Source: SLDF01 sp964537925 (GTDB lineage: Bacteria; Bacteroidota; Bacteroidia; Chitinophagales; Saprospiraceae). Taken from it: DNA of 64,000 nucleotides. The translations under genes and the position numbers were made by a program. Below are positions 32,305-40,862 of this stretch, one piece after another (within the stretch, counting starts at the first letter, position 1; each line of letters starts with the position of its first letter). The DNA lies in NCBI GenBank assembly GCA_964537925.1, contig CAZICV010000001.1:1510041-1574040 (forward strand), given 5' to 3'. The notes under the pieces were generated by a model, which worked only from the letters and a program-made list of their open reading frames with translations, made no database searches and was not told where the DNA came from.

Positions 32305-35300
32305 TCACTCCATGGCCTTGTAGATGGTGTAGTGTATCCGCAGGCGGTACTGGTAGTCGTTGAGCTTGGTGTTGTCCATCGTAGGATAAGAACGGTTGGA
32401 CAGGAAGACATAGGTGATGCCGCACTCGGGGTCCGACCAGACGCAGGTCCCGGTGAAGCCCGTATGGCCGAAGGTGCTGCTGGAAGCCAGGCCGGTCACA
32501 TTGACTCCCTTGGTACGGTCGAGCTGCTGCAGGTCAAAGCCCAGGCCGCGCCGGGTCTCTCCTCCGTACCGCGTGGTGAAGAGATCGACCGTCTCCGGGC
32601 GGAGATACCGGCGGCCGCCGTAGTCGCCGCGGTTCTGCAGCAGGGTGGCGATCACGCCCAGTTCGTAGGCGTTGGAGAACAGCCCGGCATGGCCGCTCTC
32701 GCCGCCCAGCATGGCTGCTGCCATATCGTGTACATATCCCTGCAGGACCTGGTCCCGGTAGTACTGGTCTTTTTCACTGGGCACGAGCCGCGAGGGAGCT
32801 ATGAATCTCAACGGGTGGAATCCTGTGTTGCGCAGGCCCAACGGTTTGTAAAAATGCTCGGAAGCATACTCGGAGAGTGTCTTCCCGCTTATCTTTTCGA
32901 TCATGCGGGTAAACAGGATGAAGCCTAGATCGCTGTAGCGGTAGTCTTTGGTAGGCAATAGTTCCGAATCCCTGACCTGCAGCCAGACCTGGTCCCAGTA
33001 TGCGGTATCTATATAGATACCTGTAGCTATCTCGCGGAACCCATTGCGCGGTGTAGTGCTGTATATGGCAGGATCTAGCCGCTTGCCGCCGCCGATGCCG
33101 CCCGAGATCAGTGTCTTCCTGTAAAAGGGCACCCAGGGGTACAGTCCTGCGCGATGTGCGAGGACGTCCCGTATGACAAGCCCTTCCTTGTTGCTTCCTT
33201 TCAGTTCCGGCAGGTAGTCGCCCAAGGTCTTGTCGAGGTCAAGCAGCCCGTCGTCATACAGTTTCATGAGGCTGAGCGTGGTCGCCGCTACTTTGGTGAT
33301 CGAAGCCAGGTCGTATACATCGTCGTTGCGGACAGGCCGGGTGCTATCGTAGGCATGTGTGCCATAGGATCGCTGCCAGATCACAGCCTGGTCCTTGATG
33401 ACCAGTACCTGGCAACCTGGCGACGCCTGTATCTTGATCATTTCAGCAGCGATCGTGTCGATCCTGCTCAGCACAGCCGAATTGAATCCATAACTCTCCG
33501 GTATACCGAAGAGAAGACGATGGGTCGTACGGGAATCTATACCGGCCAGGAACTTGCTCTTTTCGGAGGCAGTCACGGGAAGGCGGCCCGAGAAACTGCG
33601 CGCACCGAACAGTGCCTGGGCTGCCAGTGCGTGTACATCCGGGTCGTTTTCATAGGCCATCACGATCGTCGGGGCCGAATCAAACCAACGAAGGCTGTAA
33701 GGGTTGCCGAATACCACGGTCACAGACCCGGCATGCTGATGTATCTTCTGCAGCAGTTGTATGGCGGAGGCAGAGATGCCATAGCTCTTGGCCGGCATGC
33801 GATTGGAGGCAAACAACCCGGTAATGACCTTGTCGTATCCCTGCAGCTGCTTTGCGAGCCAGTTCTGCTCGTCTGTACCGGGCTCCAGCGAAGTCTGGAA
33901 TACATCGGCCCGCCAGTAATCCCGGATATACTCCGAAAAGCGGTTGATTGAGTCATTGCCTACCGAGACTACAGCGATCCGCTCCGAAGGGGCCGGCATC
34001 AGCGGGATCATCTGCATACTGTCACGCACCAGGGTGAGCGCATTGGATATCAGTTCCTCCTTGATGATGCGTGCCTGCGGATCATTGATCTCTTCGTAGA
34101 GTCTGTCGGCAGAAAGCGGGGTGAAAGCTGTCAGCCCCATTTTGTACTTGGCCCGCAGGATCTTACGTACGGAATACTCGACGCGCTCTTCTGAAAGCTT
34201 GCCGGATTTGTAGGCATCCAGCAGGCGGTTGAAGGCGCGTGGCAGGTCTTCCGGCAGGAGCAGTATATCGTTGCCGGCCTGGAATGCTCTCAGTTCGATC
34301 TCACCTGGGCTGAAATGCTTGGTCACACCCTTCATCTCGAGTGCATCCGTAAAGATGAGTCCTCCGAATCCGATCCGCTGCCTGAGCAGGGTGTCGACGA
34401 CAGCCGGGGATAGTGTGGTCGGCAGATTGCGGGTGCTGTCCAGGGCGGGCATGTGTACATGGGCGACCATGATGCTCTGCAGGCCGTTGTCTGAGAGTAT
34501 TTCGAAGGGCAGGAGTTCCTGTCGCTCCAGGCGCTTGATATCGTGCGTGATCACGGGCAGGTCGTAGTGGCTGTCCACCTGCGTATCGCCGTGACCGGGG
34601 AAGTGCTTGGCACAGGCCATGACCCCCTCGTCCTGCAGGCCGATCATATACATATAGGCCTTGGTGACTACATTGTACTTGTCTTCGCCGAAGGAGCGGT
34701 CATTGATCACCGGATTGAGTGGATTGTTGTTGATATCCACTACCGGTCCGAAGTTGATATGGACGCCGATGCGCTTGAGCTGCCGGGCCAGCTCTCTTCC
34801 GTAATTATAAATAAGCTGGTTGTCCTCTATAGCGCCCAGCATCAGGTTGCGCGGGTACACGACCACACTGTCCTTGAAGCGCATGCCCAGGCCCCATTCT
34901 GCGTCCATGGCGATCATGAGCGGCACCCGGCGTACGAGTGCCTGGTACTGGTTGGTAAGCTCGAGCTGCCTGGCCGGTGTGCCCTGGAAGAAGCAGAGCC
35001 CGCCTACATGATAACGCCGTATCTGGTCTTCTACCTGGCGGATATGGTCGGCGCCCAGGTTGGAGTGCGCCCTGATCATGAAGAGTTGCCCGATACGCTC
35101 CTCGGGCGTCATGGACAGGTACACGGAGTCAACCCACCGCGCTTCGTCGATCAGGGTGGGCAGCCGCGGTATCTTGCGCTGTGTGGCCGCTGTGTTCGTG
35201 TTCGTCCTGCCGGTCTTCCGCTGTGGTTGGTTGGCGCCCAGCAGGAGCCATACCGTGGCCAATAGCCAGATCCATCCCGGCAGTGCAATTCCTTTCTCCC

Positions 35301-35313
35301 TTCCCGTCATCAC
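32305..35313 (-). CDS. GH3 beta-N-acetylhexosaminidase fused to serine beta-lactamase-like hydrolase
   Basis: The 1002-residue protein joins two enzymes behind an N-terminal signal or anchor (WIWLLATVWLLLGAN). Residues about 60-390 are a GH3 domain of the NagZ kind: KHFPGHGDTQVDSH (236-249) and nucleophile D323 in FTDALEM. Residues 400-600 form the GH3 C-terminal domain. From about 610 a class C beta-lactamase/PBP-like domain follows, with SxxK S671-K674, YSD (Y793) and HTG near 950. The fusion is known in Bacteroidota and suggests peptidoglycan recycling or trimming. It overlaps the upstream TPR gene by 4 bases, so it is co-translated. Confidence 0.9.
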   Translation of the reverse strand: MMTGREKGIALPGWIWLLATVWLLLGANQPQRKTGRTNTNTAATQRKIPRLPTLIDEARWVDSVYLSMTPEERIGQLFMIRAHSNLGADHIRQVEDQIRRYHVGGLCFFQGTPARQLELTNQYQALVRRVPLMIAMDAEWGLGMRFKDSVVVYPRNLMLGAIEDNQLIYNYGRELARQLKRIGVHINFGPVVDINNNPLNPVINDRSFGEDKYNVVTKAYMYMIGLQDEGVMACAKHFPGHGDTQVDSHYDLPVITHDIKRLERQELLPFEILSDNGLQSIMVAHVHMPALDSTRNLPTTLSPAVVDTLLRQRIGFGGLIFTDALEMKGVTKHFSPGEIELRAFQAGNDILLLPEDLPRAFNRLLDAYKSGKLSEERVEYSVRKILRAKYKMGLTAFTPLSADRLYEEINDPQARIIKEELISNALTLVRDSMQMIPLMPAPSERIAVVSVGNDSINRFSEYIRDYWRADVFQTSLEPGTDEQNWLAKQLQGYDKVITGLFASNRMPAKSYGISASAIQLLQKIHQHAGSVTVVFGNPYSLRWFDSAPTIVMAYENDPDVHALAAQALFGARSFSGRLPVTASEKSKFLAGIDSRTTHRLLFGIPESYGFNSAVLSRIDTIAAEMIKIQASPGCQVLVIKDQAVIWQRSYGTHAYDSTRPVRNDDVYDLASITKVAATTLSLMKLYDDGLLDLDKTLGDYLPELKGSNKEGLVIRDVLAHRAGLYPWVPFYRKTLISGGIGGGKRLDPAIYSTTPRNGFREIATGIYIDTAYWDQVWLQVRDSELLPTKDYRYSDLGFILFTRMIEKISGKTLSEYASEHFYKPLGLRNTGFHPLRFIAPSRLVPSEKDQYYRDQVLQGYVHDMAAAMLGGESGHAGLFSNAYELGVIATLLQNRGDYGGRRYLRPETVDLFTTRYGGETRRGLGFDLQQLDRTKGVNVTGLASSSTFGHTGFTGTCVWSDPECGITYVFLSNRSYPTMDNTKLNDYQYRLRIHYTIYKAME

Positions 35314-37292
35314 TCTCTGCGATTTCTTTGCATGACTTCCGGATCGATCGCCCGGGCCTTTTCGTACATTTTTGCTGCTTCGGCGTTGTCCCCGGCATGC
35401 TGGAGGGCAGTGCCGAGATTGTACCAGGCATCTGCCAGATCAGGCATCAGCTCGGTGGCTTTGCGAAAATAGTTCAATGCCTCCTGGCTGTCGCCTGAAA
35501 TCCCCGTGGCGACTCCCAGCAGCCGGTTGGTTTCATAGTCTTCCGGTAGATAACGATATGCCTGCGTGAGATATTGAAGCGCTCCATTGAGATCACCCAG
35601 TTTTTCGCCGAGGAAGCGCCCGCCGTCGCGATAGGCCACACCCAGGTTCTTCTGTGCGTCGGCGTATCCGGGGTCCAGGCTGAGGGCCTGAGTATAGGCC
35701 GAGATCGCTTCGGGAAACTCGTTGCTGTAAAAATGCGCGTTGCCCAGGAGCAGGAATGCGTTTTTGTACATCGGATGGATCTCGATGGCTTTTTTCAGGT
35801 GCTCTTTTGCCTCTGTGAGCAACTGCTGCTTGCGGGCCGGGTCTTCTTCCTGGGTAGAGAGTCTTATTTTCTCCCCGCCTGCGGCATTCTGCAGTTTGGC
35901 GCTGCGATCGGATACCACCACATCGGTGAGGAAAAGGGTAGCATTATCTTTCCAGACAGGATTGCGTGCAACGGTCTTTCCCGACCAGAACAGCAGTATG
36001 GCGACGGAGATCGCGGTGAATGCCGGTCGCATACCCTGCAGGAGAACCGCCTGTACCAGCCAGTAAGCGACGACCAGGCAGAAACCAACGGACGGCATGA
36101 AGAGAAATCGCTCCGACAGGTGTGTACCTACCGGGAAGACGATATTCGATACGATGGACAGGGTGGCCAGGAAGTAGAGTATGCCGAAGGACAATATACT
36201 GCGTCTGCGCAGCCCGAGAATGGCGATGACTGCGAGCGCCAGGTACATCAGCATGCTGGCGGCCACCGCTATATCCGACCAGGACAGTATGCCGATCTCG
36301 CGCGGGTAATAGTCATGGGTAAGCGGATGCGGGAACAACAACAACTGCAGGTATTTGCCCAGGGCGTATACGATCGTTGCCGATTTCTCCGCTGTAGTGA
36401 AGGGTATATATACTTCCCCGGCCAGCTTGAGAAAGGGGTTGTTCATCAACTCCATCGGGGGCGGTCCTCCGATCAACTGGCCGAGTACGGCTGTACGTAT
36501 GAGCAGAAATGCACCCGTGGCAGCGATCAGCGGGAGCCATGCAGGCGCCTGGGACCGGATACTGCCGGTCCGGAAGAACCAGAGCGCAGCCGGGATCACA
36601 GCCAGGTAGGTCACTGCATTTTCTTTGGCCAGCAGCCCGAGAAAAAGGCTCAGGCCTGAGAGCACCAACCAGTGCCATCTCCTGGAGTCGTACCATCGCA
36701 GGGCGGCGTAGAGCGCGCCCAGGCTCAGGAGCAGGCAGATGATCTCGTCCCGTCCCTTGATATTGGCCACGGCTTCCGTGTGGACCGGGTGTGCGGCAAA
36801 AAGCAGTGCAGCCAGGAAGGCAGTGATATGCAGGCTACGACCCAGTACAGGTCTCAGCAGCAACATCAGCGTGTAGAAGAGCAGGACAACAGTGAGGCCA
36901 TACCAGAGCAGGTTGAACAGGTGTCCCGCAAAAGGACTCAGCCCGAATACCTGGTATTCGATGGCAAAGAGGACCAGGGTCAGCGGCCTGTACCGGCCAC
37001 CGGCCACGAGATTGGCTTTGCCCTCTTCCTTGAAGAAGCCGTAAAATGTGTCGTAAGACAGGATCCCCTTGATACCGCTGAAGCCCTCGCGGGTAAACAT
37101 ATTGTCTGTGATCACGATCGCATCGTCCTGCGAATAGTCGTGGCCGAGGGTGTTGGCGTAGAGAAGAAAAGAAAAGAAAAAGAGGATCAGTGCATTGCGC
37201 CGGCTGTTGGAAAAAAAGCCGATCCAGCTGTTTGTTTCCCCCTGGGGAGGCAGGGGGGCCGTCTGAGGTTTCCGGAGAGACTTCTTAGCCAT
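35310..37292 (-). CDS. Multi-pass membrane glycosyltransferase-like protein with C-terminal TPR repeats
   Basis: The 660-residue protein has about ten transmembrane segments (40-440) with a luminal-type loop after the first (YANTLGHDYSQDDAIV, NTLGHDY being a DUF1736/TMTC hallmark), and a C-terminal series of tetratricopeptide repeats (about 490-655, such as AISAYTQALSLDPGYADAQ). The layout matches TMTC-like O-mannosyltransferases, which use lipid-linked sugars. It is the first gene of the polysaccharide operon, with a divergent acyl-CoA ligase gene upstream. The sugar and acceptor are not predictable. Confidence 0.85.
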   Translation of the reverse strand: MAKKSLRKPQTAPLPPQGETNSWIGFFSNSRRNALILFFFSFLLYANTLGHDYSQDDAIVITDNMFTREGFSGIKGILSYDTFYGFFKEEGKANLVAGGRYRPLTLVLFAIEYQVFGLSPFAGHLFNLLWYGLTVVLLFYTLMLLLRPVLGRSLHITAFLAALLFAAHPVHTEAVANIKGRDEIICLLLSLGALYAALRWYDSRRWHWLVLSGLSLFLGLLAKENAVTYLAVIPAALWFFRTGSIRSQAPAWLPLIAATGAFLLIRTAVLGQLIGGPPPMELMNNPFLKLAGEVYIPFTTAEKSATIVYALGKYLQLLLFPHPLTHDYYPREIGILSWSDIAVAASMLMYLALAVIAILGLRRRSILSFGILYFLATLSIVSNIVFPVGTHLSERFLFMPSVGFCLVVAYWLVQAVLLQGMRPAFTAISVAILLFWSGKTVARNPVWKDNATLFLTDVVVSDRSAKLQNAAGGEKIRLSTQEEDPARKQQLLTEAKEHLKKAIEIHPMYKNAFLLLGNAHFYSNEFPEAISAYTQALSLDPGYADAQKNLGVAYRDGGRFLGEKLGDLNGALQYLTQAYRYLPEDYETNRLLGVATGISGDSQEALNYFRKATELMPDLADAWYNLGTALQHAGDNAEAAKMYEKARAIDPEVMQRNRRE

Positions 37293-37452
37293 AGTCTGTT
37301 TGGCTCTGAATATTCAGGCGCCCTGCAAATATTATAAAAATACCATTATTATAATATCGACAATGTCAATTTAAAAACTCACCGGTCAGCCGGATAAGAT
37401 AGGCGGGGAGCAACTTGAGGCGCTCTGGCTGCGCAATTTACGCTGTCTTCCA

Positions 37453-37460
37453 TATATTTG
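37453..37460 (+). promoter_or_regulatory. Bacteroidota -7 box of the acyl-CoA ligase gene, TATATTTG
   Basis: Exact TAnnTTTG match 39 bases upstream of the chosen ATG at 37500. It excludes the earlier ATG at 37461 as the start because transcription would begin near there. Confidence 0.55.
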
Positions 37461-37499
37461 ATGGACAACACAGTATATTCGGCTAATAAAATACCGACC

Positions 37500-39323
37500 A
37501 TGAAGGTAGAGCGTCTCTTTGATTTTATCTATGAACAGCAGGAGCGATTTCCGCAGGAGAAATGTGTCGGAGCCCGTTCTGCGGGTGGCTGGAGCTATAT
37601 CAATACGTCTGAGGTCATCACAAAAGTCCACCGCCTGGCGCAGGGACTCATAGAAATGGGCATCCAGCCGGGAGACCGTATCGGCCTGGTAGTCGTGCAG
37701 AACCGCCCCGAATGGCTGATCTCGGATCTCGCTATACAGCAGTGCGGTGGCATTGCCGTACCCGTGTACCCGACGATCAGTACGGCCGAGTATACCTATA
37801 TATTCCAGGAATCCGGGATCACTCTCTGCCTGTGCGACGGTGGCGAGATGGCCGACAAAATGGAGAAGATCCGTCGGGATATACCTTCGCTCAAGAAAGT
37901 GATCACTTTTGACAGGCAGGAGCCGTTCGTTTTCTGGGAGGATCTGCTGACCGACGACCATATAGAGGAGCGGGAACGCCGGATCGCTGCTATTCACAAG
38001 GAAGACTTGGCTACGATCATCTATACATCGGGTACGACCGGTCATCCGAAGGGGGTGATGCTCAGTCACTGGAATATCTGCAGCAATGTGCTGGCTGCCA
38101 AGGATCTGCTCCCGACCAGGCCCGGGGACCGGGTGCTCAGTTTTCTGCCGCTCTGCCATATCTTCGAGAAGGTAGTCACCTATGCCTACCTGGGTACAGG
38201 TATGTCGATCACGTATACGGGCCTGGATAATCTCGGTGGAGAAGGGGGTGATCTCCAGTCGGTAAGACCTCATTTTTTCACGGCTGTACCCAGGCTGCTG
38301 GAGAAGGTCTATGACCGCATCATGCAGAAGGGAATGGCACTGAAGGGCGTCAAGCACCGCCTGTTTTTCTGGGCGCTCGGGCTCACGGAGGATTTTGCTT
38401 TTGACAAGAAATACACGGGCTGGTCAGCAGTGAGCAGGCGCCTGGCGGACCGGCTGATCTTCAGCAAATGGCGCGCCGCTCTCGGCGGTCATGTGCGCGG
38501 TATACTCACGGGCGCCGCAGCGTGCCCTGAGAATATCATACGTACGTTTTCGGCTGCCGGTATCCCGGTCCGCGAAGGATATGGACTGACGGAGGCTTCT
38601 CCGGGGATCACGTTCAACCGGTATGATGCGGGCGGTGCTATGCTGGGTACGGTAGGCCTGCCTGTGGCAGGGGTAGAGGTACGCATCGATGAGACGGGGG
38701 GCGAGTTCAGGCCGGGCGAAGGAGAGATACTTGCAGCCGGGCCCAATATCATGCTGGGGTACTACCGGCAACCGGAGAAAACGGCCGAAGTACTGCGCGA
38801 GATCGAGGGCAGGACCTGGCTCTGTACGGGCGATGTCGGCGCCTTCGTCAAAGGCCCGGGCGGCAAGCTCTTCCTGAAGATTACGGACCGGAAGAAGGAG
38901 CTGCTCAAGACCTCGGGCGGCAAGTATATTGCCCCGGCTCCCATCGAGATCCTCTTCAAGCAGGACTTGCTGATCGAGAACATCATGGTCATCGGCGAGC
39001 AGCGCAGATTTGTGTCCGCCCTGATCGTACCGGCTGCGGATGTCCTGCGTGTATGGTGCCAGGAGAACGGGGTACTGTGGAGCACCATCGACGATGTGCT
39101 GCGGCACCCTAAGGTGACGGCGCTCTACCAGGGGGTTGCGGACAAGTACAACAGCGGGCTTTCGAAGTTTGAGCAGGTGAAGCGGTTCACGCTGATCGAT
39201 GCTCCCTGGGAAGTCGTCAAGACAGACGGGGGAGCGGGGGAGCTTACGCCTACGCTCAAGCTCAAACGGCGTGTCATCCTGGAGCGCTGGAAGGATGATA
39301 TCGAGGCGATGTACGCCGAATGA
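37500..39323 (+). CDS. fadD: Long-chain fatty acid--CoA ligase (AMP-binding enzyme)
   Basis: The 607-residue enzyme belongs to the ANL superfamily. It has the P-loop-like motif IYTSGTTGHPKG (about 174-185), EGYGLTEASPG in the middle, the hinge motif with CTGDVGAF and a C-terminal KTSGGKYIAPAPIE with the catalytic lysine region. It activates long-chain fatty acids with ATP and CoA for lipid synthesis or oxidation. Length is typical for Bacteroidota long-chain ligases. It is divergent from the polysaccharide operon and followed by a fatty-acid desaturase gene, consistent with lipid metabolism. Start was chosen from the promoter. Confidence 0.92.
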   Translation: MKVERLFDFIYEQQERFPQEKCVGARSAGGWSYINTSEVITKVHRLAQGLIEMGIQPGDRIGLVVVQNRPEWLISDLAIQQCGGIAVPVYPTISTAEYTYIFQESGITLCLCDGGEMADKMEKIRRDIPSLKKVITFDRQEPFVFWEDLLTDDHIEERERRIAAIHKEDLATIIYTSGTTGHPKGVMLSHWNICSNVLAAKDLLPTRPGDRVLSFLPLCHIFEKVVTYAYLGTGMSITYTGLDNLGGEGGDLQSVRPHFFTAVPRLLEKVYDRIMQKGMALKGVKHRLFFWALGLTEDFAFDKKYTGWSAVSRRLADRLIFSKWRAALGGHVRGILTGAAACPENIIRTFSAAGIPVREGYGLTEASPGITFNRYDAGGAMLGTVGLPVAGVEVRIDETGGEFRPGEGEILAAGPNIMLGYYRQPEKTAEVLREIEGRTWLCTGDVGAFVKGPGGKLFLKITDRKKELLKTSGGKYIAPAPIEILFKQDLLIENIMVIGEQRRFVSALIVPAADVLRVWCQENGVLWSTIDDVLRHPKVTALYQGVADKYNSGLSKFEQVKRFTLIDAPWEVVKTDGGAGELTPTLKLKRRVILERWKDDIEAMYAE

Positions 39324-39592
39324 GCAGGTCGCTGCAACTCGTTATAATACAACATACTACCTACGAACAGAATTCGGAACGAAATTCTGCACCTGCCTGT
39401 TTTCTGGCTGAAATGCGCTATCTTGCGCCATCAGGTGCTCAACCCTTGTTGTATGCTTTTCGCAGGGCCGGGATCTCCGGGACAGCGGGCTCTGTATTCA
39501 GCGGGAGGAGAGATACCTCTTAATCATAATAGTATCCGTCCGGTACGGTCCTGCCGTCTCCGGCTTGAATTAAAGACAGCCTAAGTTCACCA

Positions 39593-40660
39593 ATGACCAC
39601 ACCAAAATTCGCTGCGCAAGCACAGTCTTTTCATGCAGAGCTGCGCAGACGTATCAATGAGTACTTTCAACAGACAGGTACGCCCATCACCGGCAATGCA
39701 CAGTTGTACTTCAAAGCTATTATCCTGGTTTCCAGTTTTATAGCCGTCTATATTCACCTGGTGTTTTTCACGCCTCCGGCCTGGCTGGCTATACTGGAAT
39801 GCCTTCTGCTGGGTACGCTGACGGCCGGTATCGGGTTCAATGTGATGCACGATGGCGCTCATGGTAGCTTCAGCCGCCATACCTGGATCAATGACCTGGC
39901 CGGTATGACTGTAGACTTCCTGGGTGCGAGTGTCTATATGTGGAAGACCAAGCACAATACGGTACACCACACCTATACCAATATCGAGGGTGTAGATGAT
40001 GATATAGAGGCCGGACCCTTGCTGAGGCTGAGCGGTTCTCAGAAGCATTACTTCATCCACCGCTTCCAGCACCTCTATTTCTGGATGGCGTACTCTTTGC
40101 TTTATTTTTACTGGGTATTTGCCTCTGACTACAAGAAGTACTTTACCGGCAGGGTGGGTATCATACCGATCCGTAAGATGAGCGTCCGGGATCATATCGC
40201 TTTCTGGGGCTTCAAAGCGGCGCACCTGATACTGTTCATCGCACTGCCTATCTACCAGGTAGGTTTTCTGCCCTGGCTGATCGGCTTCCTGGTATTCGGC
40301 AGCTTCGCCGGTTTTGTGCTGAGCATTGTGTTCCAGCTGGCGCACACGGTGTCCGATACTGCTTTCCCGAAGGCTATACAACCTGCTAACCAGATCGAGG
40401 AGGAGTGGGCTGTACACCAGCTGCAGACTACGGCCAACTTCGCTACGCGCAACAAGGTGGTATCCTGGTATACCGGGGGGCTCAACTTCCAGATCGAGCA
40501 CCACCTGTTTCCCAAGATTTCTCATATACACTATCCTGCGATCAGCAAGATCATCCGCCAGGCTTGTGACGACTACGGTATCCGCTATATCGAATATCCT
40601 AAGATGCGCATGGCGATCGCATCGCACTGGATGTACCTGCGTAGCCTGAGTCGGGCCTGA
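39593..40660 (+). CDS. Membrane fatty acid desaturase
   Basis: The 355-residue membrane protein has the three histidine boxes of front-end-type acyl desaturases: HDGAH (86-90), HNTVHH (121-126) and QIEHH (300-304), plus membrane segments at about 45-85 and 205-250. The third box with Gln in place of His is typical of delta-5/delta-6 type front-end desaturases. It introduces a double bond into acyl chains using oxygen and an electron donor. A cytochrome b5 domain is absent, so an external donor is needed. The upstream gap (about 270 bases) holds an inverted repeat CAGAATT/AATTCTG (39368-39389) of unclear role. Confidence 0.9.
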   Translation: MTTPKFAAQAQSFHAELRRRINEYFQQTGTPITGNAQLYFKAIILVSSFIAVYIHLVFFTPPAWLAILECLLLGTLTAGIGFNVMHDGAHGSFSRHTWINDLAGMTVDFLGASVYMWKTKHNTVHHTYTNIEGVDDDIEAGPLLRLSGSQKHYFIHRFQHLYFWMAYSLLYFYWVFASDYKKYFTGRVGIIPIRKMSVRDHIAFWGFKAAHLILFIALPIYQVGFLPWLIGFLVFGSFAGFVLSIVFQLAHTVSDTAFPKAIQPANQIEEEWAVHQLQTTANFATRNKVVSWYTGGLNFQIEHHLFPKISHIHYPAISKIIRQACDDYGIRYIEYPKMRMAIASHWMYLRSLSRA

Positions 40661-40767
40661 TCTGCCCTTTGCTTTTTTGTGTGGGAATACCTCGGTTCTC
40701 GTAGTGCCTCTTGCTACGGGTTGCTATCTGTAGGGCTCTTTCCTGCGGATTTCAAGTTCCGGGGGTA

Positions 40768-40798
40768 TTGCATCGTGTATAAATGAGACATATATTTG
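40768..40798 (+). promoter_or_regulatory. Promoter of the dnaE paralogue: TTG -33 and TATATTTG -7
   Basis: TTG at 40768-40770 and TATATTTG at 40791-40798 are 20 bases apart, the best match to the Bacteroidota promoter in the window. The ATG follows 64 bases later. Confidence 0.65.
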
Positions 40799-40862
40799 CC
40801 GGCATTCACGACAAATATATGTCGAATAATACGACAGTACGTGGACGCATATATACAGGTCC

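Noticed and set aside
39368..39389. Terminator after the acyl-CoA ligase gene
   Set aside because: The inverted repeat has a 7-bp A/T-rich stem and no T run, too weak to call.
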